Source: Segetibacter aerophilus (GTDB taxonomy: Bacteria; Bacteroidota; Bacteroidia; Chitinophagales; Chitinophagaceae). Taken from it: a DNA stretch of 64,000 bases. How positions within the stretch are numbered: the first letter of the stretch is position 1; each line of letters starts with the position of its first letter. The translations under genes and the position numbers were made by a program. Positions 43,197-53,006 of this stretch are shown here, in pieces. The stretch spans positions 32,889 to 96,888 of the forward strand of contig NZ_BJYT01000016.1 in the NCBI RefSeq assembly GCF_007991655.1. The letters are read 5' to 3'. Under the pieces are notes generated by a model. That model was not told where the DNA came from. It did not search any database and saw nothing but the letters and a program-made list of their open reading frames with translations.

Positions 43197-45371
43197 ATGG
43201 CAGATGTAGGAATAAATAGAATTGCAAGATTGCATCGTTTTCCCTTTCAAGTGCTGTTAGTAGCAGGCCTTCTGCTATGTTGCTTTCATCAACCAATTAA
43301 AAACCTTGCTTCTACTAAATCAACCGCGAAGAACCCAACTTATACTAATTGGACCGAGTACAACGGCGATGGAAACCGGAGCCATTATTCAACCATTGGC
43401 GAGATCACAAAAGATAATATCGGCAAACTAAAAGTGGCCTGGGAGTATTCATCAGGAGGAGCCGATGACCAGGGCAACAGATCGCAAATACAATGCAATC
43501 CAATTATTATAGATCGAATTCTGTACGGCGTAAGTGCCAACACACAAGTATTTGCTCTTGATGCAGCAAATGGCAAAGAATTATGGCGAACAAATCTTAC
43601 CGATAACGGTGGCACAACAAGTCGTGGAGTGACTTATTTTGCTGACAACCTTTCTAAGACTATTTTCTTTGGAGCCGGTAAATACTTGTATGCTTTAGAT
43701 GCCGAGACTGGCAAAGCCGTCATGAGTTTTGGTGACAGCGGCCGGATTGATTTAAAGAACGGATTGGAGCAACCTGGGAGCGACAACTACGCAGTCTCTA
43801 ATACTCCCAACACCATTTACGAAAACTTAATAATAACCGGGGTTCGGGTGTCAGAATCTGAAACAGCCATGTTGGGCGACATACGAGCCTTTGACGTTCA
43901 CACCGGAAAACTAGCCTGGACGTTTAGAACAATACCTGCAAAAAGCGACTTGGGGTACAGTTCGTGGTCTCCCAATCCACGACAATCAATGGGAGGAGCC
44001 AATAGCTGGGCAGGTATGGCGATCGATCGCGAACGAGGTATAGTGTATATACCAACAGGTTCTGCTGCATTCGATTTTTATGGAGGTAATCGTGTCGGCA
44101 ATAATCTTTTTGCCAATTGCTTGCTCGCACTTGATGCAGCAACCGGTAGACGGTTGTGGCATTATCAACTGGTTCATCACGACATTTGGGATAGAGATCC
44201 ACCTGCTCCGCCAAACCTGGTTACTGTCACCAGCAATGGAAGGAAGATTGCTGCTGTTGCTCAAATCACCAAACAAGGATATGTGTATGTTTTCAACCGC
44301 GTTACCGGCGAGCCAATTTTTAAGATCGAGGAAAAAGCTTTTAGCACTAAAGCAATCGCGGGCGAACATCCAAGTCTTACACAACCCATCCCTGTTAAGC
44401 CTGCACCTTTTACACGTCAAACCTTTACTGAAAAAGATTTCAATTCATTTGTCGCAGACAAGGACTCCCTTGTTCAAATTCTCAAACAGGCAAAGACCGG
44501 TAGCATTTATTTGCCTGTAACCAAGGCAATGACCATTATCTATCCAGGCACTGATGGTGGCGCGCAATGGGGTGGTGCGGCTACAGATCCTGAAGGTATT
44601 TTATATGTCCCTGCTAAAGAATTACCCTGCTATACATCTCTCAAGAATGTCGATAATTCTGGTGACAATGCAACTGTCACCGGTGCCACGTTATACAACA
44701 ATCTTTGCTCATCCTGCCATGGCAAAGATCGTAGCGGTACGCACGATGGTTCATACCCTTCTTTAATAGGCGTTGAGAAGAGATTGTCGTCAGCAGCTAT
44801 CCTCAATATCTTGTCAAAAGGAAAAGGAATGATGTCATCCTATTCTCACATTTCTATTGAACAGCGAAAAGCAATTACAGATTTCATACTTAATAAGAAA
44901 ACAACAGTAAAATTCGAAAAAGGCAAAATGCCGCTGAAGAAAGTTCCTTACCAGATGACAGGTTACAATCGATGGTACGATAAGAACGGCTATCCTGTTA
45001 ACACGCCTCCATGGGGAACGCTAACCGCTATTGACCTCAATACAGGTCAGCATAAATGGCAGGTTCCTTTAGGCGAATACAAAGAGCTCGTCGATAAAGG
45101 CATCCCTCCAACAGGAACAGACAATTATGGTGGTCCGCTCGTAACCAGTAGTGGCTTGATATTTATTGCCGCTACAAGAGACGAAAAGTTTAGGGCCTTT
45201 GATAAACGTACGGGAAAAATTGTCTGGCAGACGCAGTTGCCTGCTGCTGGTTATGCCTCACCAAGTACCTACGCTATCAACGGCAAACAATACATAGTGA
45301 TCGCATGTGGAGGTGGGAAGTTGAAAACAAAATCAGGTGATAAATATGTCGCTTTCGCCTTGCAAGACTGA
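43197..45371 (+). CDS. PQQ-dependent dehydrogenase with an inserted cytochrome c domain
   Basis: 724 residues from the ATG at 43197; the open frame extends back to 42984 but that part crosses a terminator. An N-terminal membrane or signal segment (VLLVAGLLLCCF) is followed by a quinoprotein beta-propeller (FALDAANGKELWRTNL, LVHHDIWDRDPPAPP). A cytochrome c domain with CSSCH (about 495-500, NLCSSCHGKDRSG) sits within the propeller, and propeller sequence resumes afterwards. It should oxidise a sugar or alcohol in the periplasm and pass electrons to its own heme. Confidence 0.92.
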   Translation: MADVGINRIARLHRFPFQVLLVAGLLLCCFHQPIKNLASTKSTAKNPTYTNWTEYNGDGNRSHYSTIGEITKDNIGKLKVAWEYSSGGADDQGNRSQIQCNPIIIDRILYGVSANTQVFALDAANGKELWRTNLTDNGGTTSRGVTYFADNLSKTIFFGAGKYLYALDAETGKAVMSFGDSGRIDLKNGLEQPGSDNYAVSNTPNTIYENLIITGVRVSESETAMLGDIRAFDVHTGKLAWTFRTIPAKSDLGYSSWSPNPRQSMGGANSWAGMAIDRERGIVYIPTGSAAFDFYGGNRVGNNLFANCLLALDAATGRRLWHYQLVHHDIWDRDPPAPPNLVTVTSNGRKIAAVAQITKQGYVYVFNRVTGEPIFKIEEKAFSTKAIAGEHPSLTQPIPVKPAPFTRQTFTEKDFNSFVADKDSLVQILKQAKTGSIYLPVTKAMTIIYPGTDGGAQWGGAATDPEGILYVPAKELPCYTSLKNVDNSGDNATVTGATLYNNLCSSCHGKDRSGTHDGSYPSLIGVEKRLSSAAILNILSKGKGMMSSYSHISIEQRKAITDFILNKKTTVKFEKGKMPLKKVPYQMTGYNRWYDKNGYPVNTPPWGTLTAIDLNTGQHKWQVPLGEYKELVDKGIPPTGTDNYGGPLVTSSGLIFIAATRDEKFRAFDKRTGKIVWQTQLPAAGYASPSTYAINGKQYIVIACGGGKLKTKSGDKYVAFALQD

Positions 45372-45420
45372 TGAGTAAAGAAGTGGTTATGTAGATACCG
45401 GCATTTGTTTTACAATTAAT

Positions 45421-45446
45421 CATCGTTGCGTCGCAAGCACTTTTAC
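45421..45446 (+). repeat. Interspersed repeat copy (CATCGTTGYGTC family)
   Basis: CATCGTTGCGTCGCAAGCAC then TTTTAC, downstream of the PQQ dehydrogenase gene. Confidence 0.6.
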
Positions 45447-45563
45447 GTCATCGCTTTGTGGAGCTTTGGTTTCTTGCCATGGTTGCAAACAACACAATTA
45501 TTCGTTTTAGCTGAATCTCTTGTTAATATAATCAAACCTGGACTTTCAGATAAATACAATCTT

Positions 45564-45899
45564 ATGAAAAAATATTGTTTGGCAGTAGATCTAGTAGATG
45601 ACCCTGCATTAATAACAGAATACGAACGATTGCATAAACCTGAAAACGTACGGCCCGAAATCAGGCAAAGTATTTTTGATGCAGGCGTTACCAGTATGGA
45701 AATTTACCGAACCGGCAACCGCATGTTCATGATAATGGAAACAGACGATTCTTTCAGCTTCGACCGTAAAGCAGCTATGGACAGTAGTAACCCTAAAGTG
45801 CAGGAATGGGAGCAGTTCGTGTGGAAGTTTCAGCAACCCCTGCCATGGGCAAAAGAAGGGGAGAAGTGGGTACTAATGGACCAAATCTTCCAGATCTAG
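45564..45899 (+). CDS. L-rhamnose mutarotase-family protein
   Basis: 111 residues from the ATG at 45564; earlier in-frame sequence lacks family resemblance and crosses an interspersed repeat. The DUF718/RhaM-type ferredoxin-like fold is seen in YCLAVDLVDDPALITEYERL, GVTSMEIYRTGNRMFMIMET and QPLPWAKEGEKWVLMDQIF. It would speed interconversion of sugar anomers. A typical RhaM length is about 105. Its place after a PQQ sugar dehydrogenase is suggestive only. Confidence 0.9.
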   Translation: MKKYCLAVDLVDDPALITEYERLHKPENVRPEIRQSIFDAGVTSMEIYRTGNRMFMIMETDDSFSFDRKAAMDSSNPKVQEWEQFVWKFQQPLPWAKEGEKWVLMDQIFQI

Positions 45900-45981
45900 C
45901 TACAGCCACCAGCAAAAGTCACAGCAACACAATTAGCACAATCTCAAACCTGATCTTGCAACAATCTTTTCAATCTAATCT

Positions 45982-47013
45982 ATGGATCTACCTTCTGAAA
46001 AGCCCCACGAGCAACTTAGTTTCCAACAAAAGGTTTGGATCACTTGCAGCATCACTGCCTTGTTTGTTATTTTCATCTGGTTTTTTATTGCCACTTTCAA
46101 TGTTTTTCTGCTCATTTTGGCCGGCGCTCTAATCGCCCTATTCTTTCACGGTTTTGCATACCTGATTCAAAACAGGCTTCATTTAACGCATAAAGTTTCT
46201 TTACTGATCTCCATCATTTCAACGTTTGTAATTATCGGCCTGCTGTTTTGGTTTATGGGTGCAAGAATACAAGCGCAGGTTACAGAACTAGCCAAGACTT
46301 TACCCGCGACTATTAATACTGCGAAGCAACAACTATCAACCACATCTTTAGGACAAAAGCTTTTAGAAAAGACTTCTTCCGAAGATGTTTATAATAAAGG
46401 TTACGCCTTTGTAAGCAAATTTTTCAATAGCACATTTGGGGTATTTACCGACACTTATATTGTTTTGTTCCTCGGGCTTTTTTTTACCGGAGCTCCTAAA
46501 ACGTACATTGAAGGTTTTTTGCAGCTAATTCCAAAAAGAGCAAAAAAAGGTACCAGAGATACAATTAGTAAAGTAGGTTTTACATTAACGAAGTGGTTAA
46601 AAGGACAGGTTTTTTCTATGGTAATTGTAGCCATACTTAAAGGAGTAGCCCTGGCTGTGTTAGGTATTCCCATGGCTACCGCCCTTGCCTTAATTGCAGG
46701 AATTTTGAATTTCATTCCCAATTTTGGCCCGCTGATTTCTATGTTTCCGGCAATTCTGATTGCTCTGACCTTAGGCATCAATAAAGCGATTCTTGTTACA
46801 GTAGTTTACCTCGTCATCCAAATCTTCGATGGCAATGTCATCACGCCATCCATACAACGGAAGTTGATAAATATGCCAGCCGCCCTTATCATCATCGCCC
46901 AATTATTTATGGGATACTTTGCCGGAGTCTGGGGACTAATCCTCGCCACCCCAATTGTTGCCATCCTGATCGTCGTTGTACAGGAGGTCTACGTAAAAAA
47001 GATTAACGAGTAG
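45982..47013 (+). CDS. AI-2E family transporter (YdiK/TqsA-like)
   Basis: 343 residues, about 8 membrane helices. Family features include a central soluble stretch (VTELAKTLPATINTAKQQLS) and the C-terminal conserved LALIAGILNFIPNFGPLIS. Members are exporters or Na+/H+ antiporters; autoinducer-2 export is proven for few, so the substrate stays open. Confidence 0.9.
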   Translation: MDLPSEKPHEQLSFQQKVWITCSITALFVIFIWFFIATFNVFLLILAGALIALFFHGFAYLIQNRLHLTHKVSLLISIISTFVIIGLLFWFMGARIQAQVTELAKTLPATINTAKQQLSTTSLGQKLLEKTSSEDVYNKGYAFVSKFFNSTFGVFTDTYIVLFLGLFFTGAPKTYIEGFLQLIPKRAKKGTRDTISKVGFTLTKWLKGQVFSMVIVAILKGVALAVLGIPMATALALIAGILNFIPNFGPLISMFPAILIALTLGINKAILVTVVYLVIQIFDGNVITPSIQRKLINMPAALIIIAQLFMGYFAGVWGLILATPIVAILIVVVQEVYVKKINE

Positions 47014-47110
47014 GAGAGTTTAAGGTTTAGGGTTTTGAGTCTAAAGTTGGTTGCGTGATAACTCCGGCCTGGCTACTCACCACTCACAGCTAACAGCTCG
47101 CATCTCCCAT

Positions 47111-47163
47111 CTCAAAACCCAAAACGCAAAACTCACAACCCAAAACTCAAAACCCGAAACTCT
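47111..47163 (+). repeat. Low-complexity AAAACYC-type tandem
   Basis: Irregular repeats of CTCAAAACCC, AAAACGC, AAACTC and CAACCC, about seven units, in the spacer before the MFS gene. The low-G strand run makes slippage likely. Confidence 0.7.
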
Positions 47164-47208
47164 TCTATTTCCTTACTTTCGCTTCCTCAATTTTCAACTG
47201 CAAGTTTT

Positions 47209-48438
47209 ATGGCTTCAAATGCTAAGGCCGCAATGGGTTTTATTTTCGTTACACTTTTAATCGACGTTATAGGTTTTGGTATTATTATTCCTGTTTTCCC
47301 TAAACTCATAGAGCAGTTAATTCATGGGGGTATCAGCGAAGCAAGTCAATGGGGTGGATGGCTCACATTTGCCTACGCTTTCATGCAGTTTTTATTCGCG
47401 CCCGTTCTTGGTAACCTAAGTGATAAATACGGTCGCCGACCTATTTTGTTATTCTCACTTCTCGGTTTTGGAGTCGATTATATCTTTCTCTCCATAGCTC
47501 CCAGTATAGGTTGGTTATTCGTTGGAAGAGTGATTGCAGGGATAACGGGTGCCAGTTTCACAACCGCTACTGCATACATTGCTGACATCAGCACCGACGA
47601 AAACAGGGCGCAGAACTTTGGTATGATTGGGGCCGCTTTTGGCATTGGATTTATCATTGGCCCTGTGCTAGGTGGTGTGTTAGGAGAGTATGGAGCGCGT
47701 TTACCTTTTATCGTAGCGGCTTGCCTTGCCCTCCTTAATGCATTGTATGGTTATTTTGTTTTGCCGGAATCTCTTAGCAAAGAAAACCGCCGACCTTTTG
47801 ATTGGAAACGCGCTAATCCTCTTGGCTCCCTGATGCAGCTTAAAAAATATCCTTCTATGGGTGGATTGATAGGGGCTCTTGTATTGGTATACATTGCTGC
47901 ACACGCGGTGCAAAGCACCTGGACTTTCATAAACATCGAAAAGTTTCAATGGTCAGAAGCGATGATTGGATACTCATTGGGTATGGTGGGAATTCTCGTA
48001 GCGATCGTGCAAGGTGGTCTCATTCGTTTCATTAATCCAAAGCTTGGAAATGAGCGAAGTGTATACATCGGTCTCACGCTGTATGCGCTCGGGTTGCTGT
48101 TATTTGCCTTCGCCTCTCAAACCTGGATGATGTTTGCGTTCCTTGTTCCGTATTGCCTCGGCGGCATTGCCGGCCCTGCATTGCAGAGTATTATTTCCGG
48201 CGAAGTCCCTTCAAATGAACAAGGCGAATTGCAGGGCGCACTTACCAGTTTAATGAGCGCTACTTCCATTGTCGGCCCTTTGATTATGACTCATTTATTT
48301 GCCTTTTTTACAAAAAGCAACGCACCGGTACGATTTGCAGGAGCGCCGTTTTTATTAGGCGCAGTCCTCATGCTGTTGAGCGCCATCCTTTCTTACATGG
48401 CCTTGCATTCACGAAAAGATGTGGTTAGAGGTAAATGA
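47209..48438 (+). CDS. MFS transporter, Tet/TCR-type drug:H+ antiporter family
   Basis: 409 residues, 12 membrane helices. The loop 2-3 signature is [14 protein letters not shown], and helix 5 motif C appears as [20 protein letters not shown]. TetA-like relatives export tetracyclines, but many chromosomal members of Bacteroidota export other compounds, so resistance is not claimed. Confidence 0.9.
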   Translation: MASNAKAAMGFIFVTLLIDVIGFGIIIPVFPKLIEQLIHGGISEASQWGGWLTFAYAFMQFLFAPVLGNLSDKYGRRPILLFSLLGFGVDYIFLSIAPSIGWLFVGRVIAGITGASFTTATAYIADISTDENRAQNFGMIGAAFGIGFIIGPVLGGVLGEYGARLPFIVAACLALLNALYGYFVLPESLSKENRRPFDWKRANPLGSLMQLKKYPSMGGLIGALVLVYIAAHAVQSTWTFINIEKFQWSEAMIGYSLGMVGILVAIVQGGLIRFINPKLGNERSVYIGLTLYALGLLLFAFASQTWMMFAFLVPYCLGGIAGPALQSIISGEVPSNEQGELQGALTSLMSATSIVGPLIMTHLFAFFTKSNAPVRFAGAPFLLGAVLMLLSAILSYMALHSRKDVVRGK

Positions 48439-48478
48439 TTGGTGTTTTTATTTTCCCGGCATTTGTACTTTTATGATA

Positions 48479-48503
48479 CATCGTTGCGTCGCATTTCGTT
48501 CGT
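48479..48503 (+). repeat. Interspersed repeat copy (CATCGTTGYGTC family)
   Basis: CATCGTTGCGTCGCATTTCG then TTCGTC, shortly after the MFS gene. Confidence 0.6.
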
Positions 48504-48609
48504 CTTTTTGTATTCTATTCAGCCTGGCCTAACCTTTTGCCCGATTTATTGTTGAGCTCTAAAAGCCATTATCACAAAGAGAACCCTCCATACAATTTCC
48601 CGCTACATT

Positions 48610-48978
48610 ATGGCAGTGCTTTATATTGCTGCCGGCATCAATCATTTTAGGTCGCCAAAATTTTATCAAAAGATAATGCCGCCTTACTTACCGTATTCTT
48701 ACCCGTTAATTTATATCAGCGGCTTCTTTGAAGCATTTTTAGGGATATTATTATTTTTTGATAAAACAAGAAATCTTGCTGCATGGGGATTAGTAGTTTT
48801 ATTGATTGCAGTGTTTCCTGCTAATGTTCAAATGTTAGTGGATTACATCCGCGAAAACAATCCCCGTTTTTGGGTAGCTATTGCCAGGCTGCCATTACAG
48901 TTGCCTCTAATTTGGTGGGCCTACAGCTTTACTGATCGGAGAAATAATCGAAGAAATGTTTCTAAAGTTCCCGCCTGA
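48610..48978 (+). CDS. DoxX-like small membrane protein
   Basis: 122 residues with four hydrophobic helices: AVLYIAAGINHFRSPKFYQK (family start), LIYISGFFEAFLGILLFF, AWGLVVLLIAVFPANVQM and a last helix ending LIWWAYSF. The open frame extends upstream without an ATG (HTISRYI precedes the Met), so the true start may lie slightly earlier at a rare codon. Function in the family is poorly known. Confidence 0.82.
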   Translation: MAVLYIAAGINHFRSPKFYQKIMPPYLPYSYPLIYISGFFEAFLGILLFFDKTRNLAAWGLVVLLIAVFPANVQMLVDYIRENNPRFWVAIARLPLQLPLIWWAYSFTDRRNNRRNVSKVPA

Positions 48979-49027
48979 CAACCTTCACTTTTACATTTCA
49001 AATTCTCCACTAGCTTTCGCGACCTTT

Positions 49028-49055
49028 TTTGCTCAGCCAGATAAAGTTACTTTTG
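49028..49055 (+). promoter_or_regulatory. Bacteroidota-type promoter for the cysteine desulfurase gene
   Basis: A -7 box TACTTTTG (49048-49055, consensus TAnnTTTG) and a -33-like TTTG (49028-49031), spaced slightly shorter than usual; 42 bases before the start codon. Confidence 0.6.
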
Positions 49056-49097
49056 CCGCACTTTTTCAGTCTTTAGCAACTGGAGGATAATTTAAAA

Positions 49098-50222
49098 ATG
49101 ACAGAACGTATTTACTTAGACAACGCAGCCACTACCGCTCTTGACCCGCAGGTTTTAGATGCGATGATGCCCTATCTTACTACCAACTATGGCAACCCAT
49201 CCTCAATTTATAGTTATGGACGTGAAAGCCGTTTGGCTGTAGAAAACGCCAGAAAAACAGTAGCTAAAATTTTAAATGCACATCCCGCCGAAATATTCTT
49301 TACTAGCGGCGGAACAGAAAGCAGCAACACCGCTATTACAGCATCAATCAGAGATTTAGGTTGTAAGCATATCATCACTTCACAAATTGAGCATCATGCT
49401 ACTTTACATACCGTTCAGTTCTTGCAGCAAACAGGAGCGAAGGTTTCTTATGTAAGAATTCTTCCTACCGGTCATATAGATATGCAACATCTGGAAGAAC
49501 TTTTATCAGAAAGCGGCGAAAAAACGCTGGTTACACTCATGCATGCAAATAATGAGATAGGTAACATGATTGATTTGCATGAGACCGGAAATCTTTGCAG
49601 GAAGTATAACGCGATATTTCATAGCGATACGGTTCAAACTGTGGGTCATTTTCCTTTTGACCTTAGAAATACGCCTGTTGATTTCATCACTGGAGCAGGC
49701 CATAAATTCCATGGGCCGAAAGGAGTTGGGATACTTTACATCAACGAAAATGTAAAGATCAAACCGTATGTGCATGGTGGTAGCCAGGAAAGAAACATGC
49801 GTGCGGGAACAGAGAATTTATACGGCATAGTAGGATTTGCAAAAGCGCTTCAATTAGCGACCGATAACTATGAAACGGACAGCAACTACATCAAAGGTTT
49901 GAAGTTGTATATGATGGAACAACTTCAAAAAGACCTCCCTGGAATTACCTTTAATGGCGATCCAACGGGTCGTTCCTTATATACAGTTTTGAGTGTTAAT
50001 TTTCCTAAAACCGATAAAAGCGAAATGATCCTTTTCAACATGGACATCAACAACATTTGCGTTAGCGGCGGAAGCGCGTGCTCAAGCGGAATTGAGGGCA
50101 GTCATGTTATTAGTGCCATTAGTAGTGATCCTGATGCAGTAACCGTTCGTTTTTCTTTTAGCAAGTACAATACAAAGGATGAGATAGATACGGTAATTAA
50201 GAAATTGAAGGGGATGATTTAA
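49098..50222 (+). CDS. Cysteine desulfurase (NifS/IscS family)
   Basis: 374 residues. PLP enzyme that takes sulfur from cysteine to form alanine and a persulfide for Fe-S clusters or thiolation. It begins MTERIYLDNAATTALDPQVL. The PLP Lys is in TGAGHKFHGPKGVG, and the active-site loop Cys is in SGGSACSSG, as in group I (IscS/NifS). No iscU, sufB or regulator gene is adjacent. An AHG/EHHAT region (SQIEHHATLH) supports the family. Confidence 0.94.
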   Translation: MTERIYLDNAATTALDPQVLDAMMPYLTTNYGNPSSIYSYGRESRLAVENARKTVAKILNAHPAEIFFTSGGTESSNTAITASIRDLGCKHIITSQIEHHATLHTVQFLQQTGAKVSYVRILPTGHIDMQHLEELLSESGEKTLVTLMHANNEIGNMIDLHETGNLCRKYNAIFHSDTVQTVGHFPFDLRNTPVDFITGAGHKFHGPKGVGILYINENVKIKPYVHGGSQERNMRAGTENLYGIVGFAKALQLATDNYETDSNYIKGLKLYMMEQLQKDLPGITFNGDPTGRSLYTVLSVNFPKTDKSEMILFNMDINNICVSGGSACSSGIEGSHVISAISSDPDAVTVRFSFSKYNTKDEIDTVIKKLKGMI

Positions 50223-50336
50223 AAGGAGCACTATTTAGTCGGGCTTGGATGATACCAACTAAAAGCATTTTGTTCTATCTTTTTTAAGTCTATCACAGAA
50301 AGTGATCCATTAAATTCGTTGCTTTAACTGCTTACT

Positions 50337-51911
50337 ATGCCTCACATAAAACTGTCCTTAATCTTTGTTTTTATTGTAGCGCGTACTGCTCTTTCAACTG
50401 CACAGGTAACAAGTTCGCGGCCGCTTACAATTTCTATCAATCCAAATAATAAGGCGCAAATCATTCAAACCTTTGGCGCTTCAGGTTGCTGGTATTCGGA
50501 AAGCATTGGCAAACATTGGCCAGCTAATAAAAAGGAGCATATTGCTGAATTATTGTTTAGTCGTGAAATAGATAAGACTGGCAATCCGAAAGGGATCGGA
50601 CTATCTGCCTTTCGTTTCAACATTGGTGGCGGCACTGCAGAACAAGGACAAGCGAGCGGTATCTCAAATCCTAGTCGCCGAGTAGAATGTTTTTTAAATC
50701 CTGATGGCACTTATGATTGGAGTAAACAGTCAGGTTACGTGTGGTTTTTGAGAAAAGCAAAAGAATATGGGGTAGAGGAGTTGATTACATTTTCTAATAC
50801 ACCACCTGTTCAGTTTACCCAAAACGGTTTTGGATTCAAGTTGAACAAAGACGGACTTGCCAATCTGAAACCTGATAAGTATGTAGCCTATGCAAATTTT
50901 CTCACCGACGTTGCAAATCATTTTGATAAGGAGAAGCTACACTTCAACTATATAAGCCCGGTTAACGAACCTCAGTGGGATTGGAGCGGAACGGTCGGCT
51001 CGGCAAAGCAGGAAGGTTCTTCCTGGACTAACCCGGAAATTTATAGGGTAGTAAAGTCTTTAGATAGTTTGTTACAGGCAAGAAAACTAAAGTCAAAAAT
51101 TTCCACTCCTGAAGCAGCCATGCTGACTTATTTATACAGTAATAAATCGCCCAATTCAAAACAAATACAAAGCTTTTTCGCTGATACCAGCTCGCTAAAT
51201 TTTAGAAATTTTAAAAGCCTTCCTCCAGTAGTTGCCGGACACAGTTATTTTACAGACGTTACGGATTCGGCAATAGTAAACATTCGGAAAGCGGTTGCAG
51301 ATACCGCAAGAAAATACAATGTCGACTTCTGGCAATCGGAATATTCTATGCTTGGAGATGGTTATAAGGAAGGCTTAAAAGGCAGACGTACTCCAATGGA
51401 TTGCGCTTTATTTCTAGCCAAAATTATTCACAACGACCTTGCCGTCGCCAATGCTACAGCCTGGCATTTGTGGAATGCCTATGAACCTGGCAGCGCAGAT
51501 TTTGATACCCGTTATTATCTCATTGCTTTGAAGCCTGACTCTGGCTTTGTTAATGGCGATTATACGGTAACAAAAAACCTCTGGGCACTTGGTCACTACA
51601 GTTTGTTTATTCGTCCCGGCATGCAGCGATTGAATGTGAAGCGCAACGACAATTTAAACGATATTGAAGCAGCTCAAAAAACAATGGTTTCAGCCTTTAA
51701 AGGTAATAATGGCAAAATGGTGATAGTAGCCATTAACTATGCAAAAGATCAACAAGCTCTGAGTATTGACCTGGAAAATATGCCTATAAAAACGCTGCGA
51801 AGCTATGTAACAACAGCGGCTGGGGAGGATAATATGAAAGCTACTAAACTTCGAAATTTAAAAGATGTAATGCTTCCGTCACGTTCGATCACAACTTTTG
51901 TTATTAATTAA
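50337..51911 (+). CDS. Secreted glycoside hydrolase family 30 enzyme
   Basis: 524 residues with a signal peptide (cleavage near LSTAQ). It is a clan GH-A TIM barrel with acid/base Glu in SPVNEPQWDWSGT and nucleophile Glu in FWQSEYSMLGDG, followed by a C-terminal beta-sandwich (about 430-524). It most resembles endo-beta-1,6-galactanase-like GH30; the substrate is uncertain. Its stop overlaps the convergent dipeptidase stop by four bases. Confidence 0.88.
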   Translation: MPHIKLSLIFVFIVARTALSTAQVTSSRPLTISINPNNKAQIIQTFGASGCWYSESIGKHWPANKKEHIAELLFSREIDKTGNPKGIGLSAFRFNIGGGTAEQGQASGISNPSRRVECFLNPDGTYDWSKQSGYVWFLRKAKEYGVEELITFSNTPPVQFTQNGFGFKLNKDGLANLKPDKYVAYANFLTDVANHFDKEKLHFNYISPVNEPQWDWSGTVGSAKQEGSSWTNPEIYRVVKSLDSLLQARKLKSKISTPEAAMLTYLYSNKSPNSKQIQSFFADTSSLNFRNFKSLPPVVAGHSYFTDVTDSAIVNIRKAVADTARKYNVDFWQSEYSMLGDGYKEGLKGRRTPMDCALFLAKIIHNDLAVANATAWHLWNAYEPGSADFDTRYYLIALKPDSGFVNGDYTVTKNLWALGHYSLFIRPGMQRLNVKRNDNLNDIEAAQKTMVSAFKGNNGKMVIVAINYAKDQQALSIDLENMPIKTLRSYVTTAAGEDNMKATKLRNLKDVMLPSRSITTFVIN

Positions 51912-52993
51912 TCTGCGGAGACGGGCCTCATTGCATTCCTTAAAAATCGTAACCAGTTTCCATGCATGATATTTTCAATGTCTTTGTCGGTGTACCCCCG
52001 CTTGCTTAGCAACTCGTTCAGCTTCTGCAAATCCGCTATCGTTTGCAAATCATATGGACACTGTTCAGTACCAAAAGCGCCGTCAAGATCAGACCCGATT
52101 CCTATATGGAGTGTATTACCGGCAATATCGCATATGTGATCGAGGTGATCGATGAGGGTGTTTAGCGTAACCTTCATCTCACGCGGAGTTGATTTACCTC
52201 TTACCCAATTTGGAACCATCATCCATGCATCTAATGCTCCCCCTATAACAGCTCCTCTTTCTATAAGTGCCTTTATCTGTTCATTACTAAATTGTCGGTT
52301 GTGATTTACGAGAGCACGAGTAAGATTATGACTGGCCCAAACAGCACCATTGAAATGATCTAGTGCCTGCCAAAAAGCATCATCGCATAAATGGGTTGCA
52401 TCGAGAATGATGTTCAGGCGTTCCATTTCTTTTAGAAGGGCAATTCCATCAGGTCCCATTTTGCCTGTTGCATCCGTTCCGTTTGCATAGCGTCCCGGTC
52501 CATAATGCGCCGGACCAACCGCACGAAGCCCGTAGTGCCAGGCTCGCTCGAGGTACTCAACCGTTATTAGTGAGTCTGCACCTTCAAGGCTTAAAATATA
52601 GCCAATAGGTTTTTTGCCTTCTGCGGTTTCGCTTGTCCATAATGCTACATGCCTTTCTAAGGAAGCAAGGTTATTTATCTGCACCATTTCTCCCACCTCT
52701 TCCATTGCCTTATACCATGCAACCTGCCCTTGCGTTTGCGCCCACGCCTGTGCCGGTGAATGCCATCCCGGCAAAGAGTTCCCCGGGGCAACATACCTTG
52801 CTATTTGTGTAGCTACTACCAGTCCGATACTTCCTTTTCTTAGTTCAGCAAGTGAAACAGTTGCTTTGCCTCTGTCCGGCTTATCTGTAAGGTTTGCTTC
52901 TCTGGCGTTAATTTCTGCAACCGGCTTTGTAAGGTCACGGTTCCATTCCAAAACATTCATGCTAAGATCAAGGTGGGCGTCGATTATAAACAT
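51908..52993 (-). CDS. Membrane dipeptidase family (peptidase M19) protein
   Basis: 361 residues from the ATG at 52993, which gives the usual M19 start (MFIIDAHLDLSMNVLEWNRD) and avoids overlap with the upstream gene. Metal ligands are expected in DAHLD, in EGADSL (bridging Glu), and in the two His motifs ILDATHLCDDAFWQ and VWASHNLTRALVNHNRQ. IGIGSDLDGAF is conserved. It hydrolyses dipeptides, often with a D-residue at the C-terminus. No signal peptide. It is third in an operon with the two genes upstream. Confidence 0.92.
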   Translation of the reverse strand: MFIIDAHLDLSMNVLEWNRDLTKPVAEINAREANLTDKPDRGKATVSLAELRKGSIGLVVATQIARYVAPGNSLPGWHSPAQAWAQTQGQVAWYKAMEEVGEMVQINNLASLERHVALWTSETAEGKKPIGYILSLEGADSLITVEYLERAWHYGLRAVGPAHYGPGRYANGTDATGKMGPDGIALLKEMERLNIILDATHLCDDAFWQALDHFNGAVWASHNLTRALVNHNRQFSNEQIKALIERGAVIGGALDAWMMVPNWVRGKSTPREMKVTLNTLIDHLDHICDIAGNTLHIGIGSDLDGAFGTEQCPYDLQTIADLQKLNELLSKRGYTDKDIENIMHGNWLRFLRNAMRPVSAD

Positions 52994-53006
52994 TTTGGAA
53001 GGTTCT

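Noticed and set aside
47209..48438. Tetracycline resistance gene
   Set aside because: The protein is in the Tet/TCR MFS family, but sequence reading alone cannot separate drug exporters from other transporters, so resistance is not claimed.
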